From the NCBI GenBank assembly GCA_964423615.1, contig CAYRFQ010000156.1, forward strand, positions 1-12,342: a DNA stretch of 12,342 bases, in the 5' to 3' direction. The notes under the pieces were generated by a model. The model was not told the DNA's origin. It was given only the letters and a program-made list of their open reading frames with translations, and ran no database searches. The translations under genes and the position numbers were made by a program. Below, one piece after another: positions 8,401 to 12,342 of the stretch (its first letter is position 1; every line of letters begins with the position of its first letter). The DNA comes from CAYRFQ01 sp964423615. GTDB taxonomy: Bacteria; Planctomycetota; Planctomycetia; Gemmatales; Gemmataceae.

Positions 8401-11400
8401 GCCCGATGGGGGCCTTTGGTGGAGCGACCGTCCAGACGGCTAGTTCTGGAAGTCTGAGCTTGAATAACACCAGTGACACCATCACGCTGGCGGACGACCT
8501 GGCTCAAACGATCGAGACCATTACCTATGGGTCCGAAGCAGGGAACGACGAGTCGATCACCCGTGACCCGGACATTACGGGTGGTCTGGTCCGGCATGCT
8601 GTCGCTATCGGTTCCGGTGGCACTCTCTTTTCACCAGGCACTCGGGTCAACGGGAGACCGTTTGCTAGTGTACTGATCAACGAGTTCCTGGCTGATCCTG
8701 CGGGAAGCATGTCGAGTGATTTACGAGGCGACGCGAATGGAGACGGATCACGCAGTTCCAGCCAAGATGAGTTCGTCGAGATTGTCAACAACACACCGAA
8801 CCCGGTCGACCTGACCAATTGGACGTTGTCTGACGCAGTCGGAGTCCAGCATACGTTCCCGGCAAACACAATCCTCCAGCCAGGGCGTGCGATCGTGGTG
8901 TTCGGAGGAGGTACTCCGACGGGTACTTTCGGCGGGGCGATCGTCCAGACGGCTAGCACTGGCAGCCTGAGTTTGAACAACACTGGGGACACGATCACGC
9001 TGGCTGATGACTCGGCCCAAATCATTGAAACTATCGTCTATGGGAGCGAGGCGAACAGTGACGAGGCGATCACTCGCGCCCCAGACATCATCGGTGATAC
9101 TTTGGTCCAGCACGGTTCTGCCACGGGGTCCGGTGGGATCTTGTTCTCGCCAGGAACTCGGGTGGACGGGGTGTCCTTTGCAGTCGACACAGTCATTCCA
9201 TCGGTTACCCTTGGGCGTGGTGAAGGAACTATCTTGATAACCGAGAATGTGGTCACGATCTCCGAGGGTGCTGCGACGAATTTGCGGATCGGAACCTACA
9301 ACGTAGTCGGTGATGCGCGGCCTGGGATCGAGCTGATCATCGCAGCCATGGGACTTGAGAACGTCAACGGAATTGCGCGACCACTCGACATCCTTGGCGT
9401 CCAAGAGGTGGATGATAATCAAGTTGGAGGGGACACCGAAGCCGTGTTGGCTGTCTTCGACACCATTTATGGACCCGGTGTTTATGCCCAAGGGACTGTC
9501 GACGGCCTGACCCAGGGAGGCGGCACGCAAGGTGTCATCTACAACACCCAAACTGTTCAGTTGGTCGAAGAAGTGGCCCTCGGCACGGCTGTGGTTGGTG
9601 TGGGTAACGGCCCCCCACGACAGTTCCTTCGTTATCTCTTCCAACCAGTCGGTGGCAGCGTCAGCGACCAATTCTACATCTATAATGCTCACTTCCGTTC
9701 CTCACCTGGGTCGGATCAGGAAGATGATCGTTTCGATGAGGCTGTCCTTATTCGCCAGGACGCCGATCTTTTGCCCGAAGGAACGCCCATTATCTACATG
9801 GGGGACCTGAATCTTGAAGGGGCTTCGGAGGCGGCCTATCAGGAACTGGTTTCTGCGGGTGTTGGTCAGGCTTTCGACCCAGCCAACGCCGAAGGTGAAT
9901 GGAGTGACAACGAACTCTTCCTTGGTGTCCACACTCAGTCTCCGGCCAACAGTGACAGTGTCGGCGTACCTGGGCAATTTGCGATAGGGGGAATGGACGA
10001 CCGCTTCGACTTTATTTTACACACGAACGAGTTTACCGATGGTAGTGGGATTGAATTCCGACAGGGCTCCCATCGTGTTTTCGGTAACAATGGAACTCAT
10101 GACTGGAATGACGGCAACACGGCCATCAACGATCCGTCGAACATGGCCTTGTTGGGTCTGCCGAATCGACTCGCCGTTCTGGATGCCTTGGTGGTCGTGG
10201 CTGATCATCTTCCAGTCGTCGTGGATTACTTTTTCGTCAGTCAGTCTGGGACATTCGAGAATGAAGGTCCGGGCAAAGTCGGTTTGAACCGTACTCCTGG
10301 CTCTGATGGCGTTCTCCAGGTCAGTTTTGAAACTCAGGATGGAACGGCTACGACGCTAGACAATGATTACACGGATTCCGACCAGACTGTAATGTTTGGA
10401 GCCAGCGACGCCAGTGTCGAGATCGAAGTACCGATTACGGATGACAGCAATATCAACGAATCGAACGAGATCATCAACATTGTCGTCAAGCAGCCCGTGG
10501 TCGCTGGACAAATTCCAGGCGTTCGGATCAACGAGATTCGAATCGATCAACCCGGTGCTGATACAGACGAATATTTCGAGCTTGTAGGGGATCCAGCGCT
10601 GTCGTTTGACGCTGCCTATCCCGGTGGGCTGTTCTACGTGGTGCTGGGTGAAGATGACCTCAATCCAGCAAAACTAAGTGGTGTCGTTGAGGAGGTTATC
10701 GACCTTTCGACGCTCAGCCTGGATACGAATGGTTTCTTCCTGGGTGCAGGCGATAATGGCGGCTCTCCGTTGCCAGGCTTCCCGGGGGTCACTCCAGATT
10801 TGTCGGTCGTCGGATTGAACTTTGAAGAGAATGACAACGTCACTCACTTTCTGGTTGAAGGATTTACGGGTGTCGTTGGCGATGACCTGGATACAGACGA
10901 CGACGGCATCCTGGACTTAATGCCTTGGGATCAGACTACAGGCGTGATCGATTCTCTAGCGATCGTGAACAATCGCATATCGTATTCTGGCCAGACGTTG
11001 TTGATGTCTGGAACCGAACTGACGTACGACTTTGGCGGTTTGACCGTTGGTTCGGGTGGTAGGGCTTCGCCGAGCCATGTCTATCGAAGTGTCGATGGGG
11101 TCGGTAATTTCTTGGTCGGTGCTCCAACCCTCGGTGTCGACGACACGTTGGGGTCTGGTCGTAGCAACAACGATAACGGGACGTTGGAGATCGTCGAAGA
11201 GATGGACGCGATTGGGTTCGACCTCCTTCGGTCCGAAAGTCGTAATCTGACCTCTTTCACGACAAACGCCCCCGTCTTCAATTCTCCGGGGGACGGCTTC
11301 GCCGTGTTCCAACGTGGTTCGGAGTTGGCTTCGGCGGCGCCCGGCAACCCTGGTCCTATTCCTGGCGTGTTGTTGGACCAAACGACCTCAATCGATTCCT

Positions 11401-12342
11401 TTGATGACCTGGGAATCATCACCGAGGGCAACACGGACTCCTTCTTCGGCATCGCCGACACGGAAAATCCCGACAACGTTGGTCCGCTCACGGCGACGTG
11501 GGAATTTGATGTCAGTGGGTTTGACGGTGGTCTGGATCTTGCCCTGTCCCTAGCGGCGATGGGTGATTTCGAAACCACTGACGATTCGTTGACCATCACC
11601 TATCAAGTGGATGCCGGGCCAATCATGACGGCCTTTACGACGTCCGTGAACGAATCGGGGAGCTTGACCTACACGCTCGCTGATGGTGACATGTTTACCC
11701 TCGATGATCCACTTCGAGTGATGGATACTGGTGGCAACACTTCGGTGCTTTCGAATGTCATGACATCTTTCCGGACTTTCCTGTTGGGGTCTGCCAACGC
11801 GACGTCCGTCACGGTCACGCTTACGGCGTCATTCGACGGAGAAGACGAGGCAGTCCTGCTTCAAGGTTTGAAAGTCGTTCCGGCACCGGAATACAACTTG
11901 GTACTCAACCCCAACGGGGCCGAAGGAGAAGGAACGCTGACTGTTGAAGTTCAGCGTTCCGGAAACACTACCGGGACTGCGTCGGTCGACATCCTTACGA
12001 CCGACGGAACAGCCACGTCTCCCGATGACTTTGCCGCTGGACCTTACACGGCCACTTTCGGCGTTGGCGATACCTCCGCCTTCGTTCAGATTCCGATCGT
12101 TGATGACATGGAAGTTGAGCCCGACCAGACTTTCACGATCGACCTGGCCAATCCGGTCAATGGCACCATCGGGGCCGTCAATACGACTACGGCCACGATC
12201 ACTGACCCGCTGCTCAAGGTCCTCAGCGTCACCCCCGCGATCGATAGCAGTACCAACGAAGCCGAAGGCAGCACGGTCGTCGTCGAATTCAACCGACGTC
12301 CTGACCTCGACAGCCTCAACATCTACGATTCCTCCTTCTCCC
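5457..12342 (+). CDS. Giant mosaic secreted protein: beta-helix, lamin-tail, EEP nuclease and Calx-beta domains, 3' end outside window
   Basis: The frame is open for 2295 codons from ATG 5457 with no stop before the right edge. A basic N-terminus leads to LEDRLAPA at residues 30-37, the same planctomycete signature as in the divergent gene. Domain order by residue: beta-helix (about 40-470), choice-of-anchor-Q-like segment (506-564), unrecognised module (573-798), Calx-beta (799-901), two lamin-tail domains (902-1241), EEP nuclease (1275-1590), Calx-beta (1591-1687), lamin-tail-like module with DDLDTDDDGILD (1809-1820), second copy of the unrecognised module (1921-2144), Calx-beta (2145-2250), and the start of an Ig-like domain. 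It is probably an extracellular or surface-bound, calcium-dependent phosphodiesterase or nuclease. Fusion of lamin-tail and EEP domains is known in bacterial extracellular nucleases such as Shewanella ExeM; the beta-helix front part is unusual for them. The missing C-terminus may hold an anchor. Confidence 0.94.
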   Translation, partial: MLPRNSTPNKIRPSQTRKSKVSFKPLLETLEDRLAPALFTVTNANDSGAGSLRQAILDANAAMTDDTITFDSDVFTGTNTITLTSGELPLTDEVEIQGPGSSLLTISGNNSSRIFNINDGTTADISVSISGMTLTQGVTTGSGGGIFSRESLTLSDMTISGNSAGENGGGIYNESTSWSLTDSTVANNSADGDGGGIYNGPSATLALSRVTVGGNSADGRGGGIYSIRSSATITDVVVTGNSATVDGGGIHNIFSTANISDSTISDNSTTGVGQLQGRLTGHGGGIVNLAGGMTLTDSIVSGNSAGLFGGGIYSTAPDNSGDLVLTRTTVNGNLAETGGGIYHGSFSDLTVIDSTIRDNSVSNDAGGLFSAGSTGFEALLTNTTVNNNTAADKGGGVLNIRTITLRNSTITGNSALDGGGFFTALTSTAAITNSTISGNDATMSGGGIYLSDGTTTLTSTIVGDNTAGTTNPDVRRIAGTLNATNSLVEANDDQINGTDTNNIKGQDPLLDPAGLRNNGGPTQTIALMAGSPAIDAGSNPDDLTTDQRGADRTIGSGTDIGAFERLHVDFAGFDMFQSLSRNLNSFTINAPLPLDEIDLLPRVDFPSVESGFGKFQRGVSSDIPVALLDESAFADPIDAAGIITEANSEEFFGVTNITTPGTYEATWVFDVSSLDPSAGVELAVDLAAFGDFEVGTDFFDVSYSFSNGTGSGTLFSGVPTPTDIQTFTFASGEFTSLMDHNALVVDGVALDNELQTFRKSLLGFGGNPGDTLTINFTAFADELDEAIVLQNLVLFEAPDASIGFETVVTEVNETTGQASIKVTRGGNINGTVRVTAETINTGADSGTATEGAGNDYTGVLQVLTFVPGQTEASFPVDILDDSTQEVSETINLRLTENLGGVVINEFLADPAGSSATDLEGDANGDMSRSATQDEFVEIVNNSTGAIDLSGWTLSDAVSVRHTFPANTVLGIGEAVVVFGGGSPMGAFGGATVQTASSGSLSLNNTSDTITLADDLAQTIETITYGSEAGNDESITRDPDITGGLVRHAVAIGSGGTLFSPGTRVNGRPFASVLINEFLADPAGSMSSDLRGDANGDGSRSSSQDEFVEIVNNTPNPVDLTNWTLSDAVGVQHTFPANTILQPGRAIVVFGGGTPTGTFGGAIVQTASTGSLSLNNTGDTITLADDSAQIIETIVYGSEANSDEAITRAPDIIGDTLVQHGSATGSGGILFSPGTRVDGVSFAVDTVIPSVTLGRGEGTILITENVVTISEGAATNLRIGTYNVVGDARPGIELIIAAMGLENVNGIARPLDILGVQEVDDNQVGGDTEAVLAVFDTIYGPGVYAQGTVDGLTQGGGTQGVIYNTQTVQLVEEVALGTAVVGVGNGPPRQFLRYLFQPVGGSVSDQFYIYNAHFRSSPGSDQEDDRFDEAVLIRQDADLLPEGTPIIYMGDLNLEGASEAAYQELVSAGVGQAFDPANAEGEWSDNELFLGVHTQSPANSDSVGVPGQFAIGGMDDRFDFILHTNEFTDGSGIEFRQGSHRVFGNNGTHDWNDGNTAINDPSNMALLGLPNRLAVLDALVVVADHLPVVVDYFFVSQSGTFENEGPGKVGLNRTPGSDGVLQVSFETQDGTATTLDNDYTDSDQTVMFGASDASVEIEVPITDDSNINESNEIINIVVKQPVVAGQIPGVRINEIRIDQPGADTDEYFELVGDPALSFDAAYPGGLFYVVLGEDDLNPAKLSGVVEEVIDLSTLSLDTNGFFLGAGDNGGSPLPGFPGVTPDLSVVGLNFEENDNVTHFLVEGFTGVVGDDLDTDDDGILDLMPWDQTTGVIDSLAIVNNRISYSGQTLLMSGTELTYDFGGLTVGSGGRASPSHVYRSVDGVGNFLVGAPTLGVDDTLGSGRSNNDNGTLEIVEEMDAIGFDLLRSESRNLTSFTTNAPVFNSPGDGFAVFQRGSELASAAPGNPGPIPGVLLDQTTSIDSFDDLGIITEGNTDSFFGIADTENPDNVGPLTATWEFDVSGFDGGLDLALSLAAMGDFETTDDSLTITYQVDAGPIMTAFTTSVNESGSLTYTLADGDMFTLDDPLRVMDTGGNTSVLSNVMTSFRTFLLGSANATSVTVTLTASFDGEDEAVLLQGLKVVPAPEYNLVLNPNGAEGEGTLTVEVQRSGNTTGTASVDILTTDGTATSPDDFAAGPYTATFGVGDTSAFVQIPIVDDMEVEPDQTFTIDLANPVNGTIGAVNTTTATITDPLLKVLSVTPAIDSSTNEAEGSTVVVEFNRRPDLDSLNIYDSSFS
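5556..6860 (+). other. Right-handed parallel beta-helix domain with about 12 GGGIY rungs
   Basis: Directly after the LEDRLAPA motif comes FTVTNANDSGAGSLRQAI, a start typical of bacterial beta-helix surface proteins. Roughly 12 imperfect rungs of 22-30 residues follow, with the pattern LTxSTIxGNSAxxxGGGIY; variants include GGGIHN, AGGLFS, GGGVLN and GGGFFT. Such folds act as surface scaffolds or bind carbohydrates. I see no clear polysaccharide lyase or hydrolase active site. Confidence 0.82.
6972..7148 (+). other. Choice-of-anchor-Q-like segment in mid-protein
   Basis: Residues about 506-564 read DPLLDPAGL, NNGGPTQTIALMAGSPAIDAG and, after a DQRGADR stretch, DIGAFE. This is the usual end signature of bacterial beta-helix proteins annotated as choice-of-anchor Q. 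It normally sits near a C-terminus; here more than 1700 residues follow. Confidence 0.75.
7173..7850 (+). repeat. Unrecognised 226-residue module, copy 1
   Basis: Residues 573-798 begin FDMFQSLSRNLNSFTINAP and include GIITEANSEEFFGV, TWVFDVSS, LAAFGDFE and DEAIVLQNLVLFEAP. I do not recognise the family. It recurs about 4 kb downstream in the same gene, and each copy is followed directly by a Calx-beta domain, so it is a real, mobile domain unit. The content looks like a beta-sandwich ectodomain, possibly carbohydrate- or protein-binding; this is inference. Confidence 0.7.
7851..8159 (+). other. Calx-beta domain, apparently interrupted by the lamin-tail pair
   Basis: The segment has FETVVTEVNETTGQASIKV, GAGNDYT and DSTQEVSETINLRLTENLGG, which match the Calx-beta pattern up to the last hairpin. 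The usual closing strands are absent here. A matching sequence, SVTLGRGEGTILITEN, occurs after the second lamin-tail domain. Confidence 0.7.
8160..9179 (+). repeat. Tandem pair of lamin-tail domains
   Basis: Two direct copies of 171 and about 170 residues each start with INEFLADPAG, continue with GDANGD, SQDEFVEIVNN or TQDEFVEIVNN, WTLSDAV, HTFPANT, VVFGGG and SLSLNNT, and end with LFSPGTRV. The offset between copies is 513 bp; by eye they are roughly 70% identical. These are lamin-tail (LTD) domains, which in bacteria accompany secreted nucleases and phosphatases and are thought to bind DNA or membranes. The EEP domain follows after a short linker. Confidence 0.85.
9279..10226 (+). other. 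EEP (DNase I-like) catalytic domain of the plus-strand protein
   Basis: Residues 1275-1590 contain all expected motifs: GTYN (N1282), VQE (E1317), YNAH (H1412), MGDLN (D1450, N1452), MDDRFD (1513-1518) and ADH (D1583, H1584) before LPVVVDY. The usual SDH is ADH here. It is homologous to the EEP domain of the divergent gene and is flanked by lamin-tail and Calx-beta domains. Expected activity is metal-dependent phosphodiester hydrolysis outside the cell; the substrate cannot be decided from sequence. Confidence 0.87.
10227..10517 (+). other. Calx-beta domain after the nuclease
   Basis: The segment contains SGTFENEGPGKVGLNRTPG, VSFETQDGTATTLDNDYTD and ITDDSNINESNEIINIVVKQ, the usual Calx-beta order. 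It stops before the closing strands and runs straight into a lamin-tail-like module beginning VRINEIRID. Confidence 0.65.
10521..11190 (+). other. Lamin-tail-like module with a DxDxDG calcium loop
   Basis: It starts VRINEIRIDQPGADTDEYFEL, resembling the INEF...DEFVEI start of the two lamin-tail domains, but the rest has diverged. DDLDTDDDGILD at residues 1809-1820 fits an EF-hand or thrombospondin-type-3-like calcium loop (D1812, D1814, D1816, G1817, D1820). Similar INEI...YFEL...LDTNDDG modules are, to my knowledge, common beside secreted EEP domains. Confidence 0.55.
11217..11888 (+). repeat. Unrecognised 224-residue module, copy 2
   Basis: Residues 1921-2144 repeat the pattern of the module at 7173-7850: FDLLRSESRNLTSFTTNAP, GIITEGNTDSFFGI, TWEFDVSG, LAAMGDFE and DEAVLLQGLKVVPAP. 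The order and spacing of motifs are the same, but the sequence is clearly diverged, so the duplication is not recent. A Calx-beta domain follows, as after copy 1. Confidence 0.7.
11889..12207 (+). other. Calx-beta domain with complete closing strands
   Basis: It contains NGAEGEGTLTVEVQRSG, TTDGTATSPDDFAAG, DDMEVEPDQTFTIDLANP and, unlike the other two Calx-beta domains of this gene, an intact end NTTTATITD. It serves as the internal reference for what the interrupted copies lack. Confidence 0.75.
12208..12342 (+). other. Start of an Ig-like (SbsA/Big_5-type) domain, cut by the window edge
   Basis: The last 45 codons read LSVTPAIDSSTNEAEGS, VVVEFNRRPDLDSLNIYD and then the edge. A pattern of VxP...G..V.V.F...D..S is typical of SbsA-type Ig-like domains in bacterial surface proteins. 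Only a third to half of the domain is present, so the call is tentative. Confidence 0.4.

Noticed and set aside
8748..9692. Minus-strand open frame of 314 codons
   Set aside because: Antisense to the lamin-tail and EEP coding region, with no domain of its own.

Overview
The window holds two very large, divergently transcribed genes, both incomplete, separated by about 1.9 kb of AT-richer DNA in which I find no convincing gene. Both genes begin with a short basic or mixed N-terminus followed by the same motif, LEDRLAPA. This signature is typical of giant secreted proteins of Planctomycetota. Together with the Calx-beta, lamin-tail and beta-helix content and the wide gene spacing, it suggests a marine, Pirellulaceae-like (Rhodopirellula-type) planctomycete. 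The taxonomic call is inference from protein style, not from a marker gene.

Left part (3499 down to 1, minus strand): a secreted protein that starts with an endonuclease/exonuclease/phosphatase (EEP, DNase I-like) domain carrying all expected catalytic residues. Six Calx-beta domains follow, then a DUF11-type (CARDB/COG1361-like) domain at which the window ends. The four Calx-beta copies furthest from the start are spaced exactly 357 bp apart.

Middle (3515-5456): a perfect 9-bp hairpin just upstream of the minus-strand gene, a second bulged hairpin, a recurring AGAACGG heptamer, and a good sigma70-like promoter candidate facing the plus-strand gene with a leader of about 310 nt.

Right part (5457 to the right edge, plus strand): a mosaic of at least 2295 residues. 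In order it has the LEDRLAPA motif, a right-handed beta-helix of about 12 GGGIY-type rungs, a choice-of-anchor-Q-like segment, an unrecognised module of about 225 residues, a Calx-beta domain, two tandem lamin-tail domains, a complete EEP nuclease domain, a Calx-beta domain, a lamin-tail-like module with a DxDxDG calcium loop, a second copy of the unrecognised module, a Calx-beta domain, and the start of an Ig-like domain.

The two EEP domains are clear homologues, so the locus looks like a divergent pair of secreted nuclease- or phosphatase-bearing adhesin-like proteins. A plausible joint role is hydrolysis of extracellular DNA or phosphodiesters at the cell surface or in a matrix; this is inferred from domains only. 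The most unusual structural points are the duplicated unrecognised module, a lamin-tail pair that seems to be inserted inside a Calx-beta domain, and a beta-helix plus anchor-Q unit that reads like a whole protein fused to the front of a nuclease. I see no RNA gene, CRISPR array, transposon or prophage.
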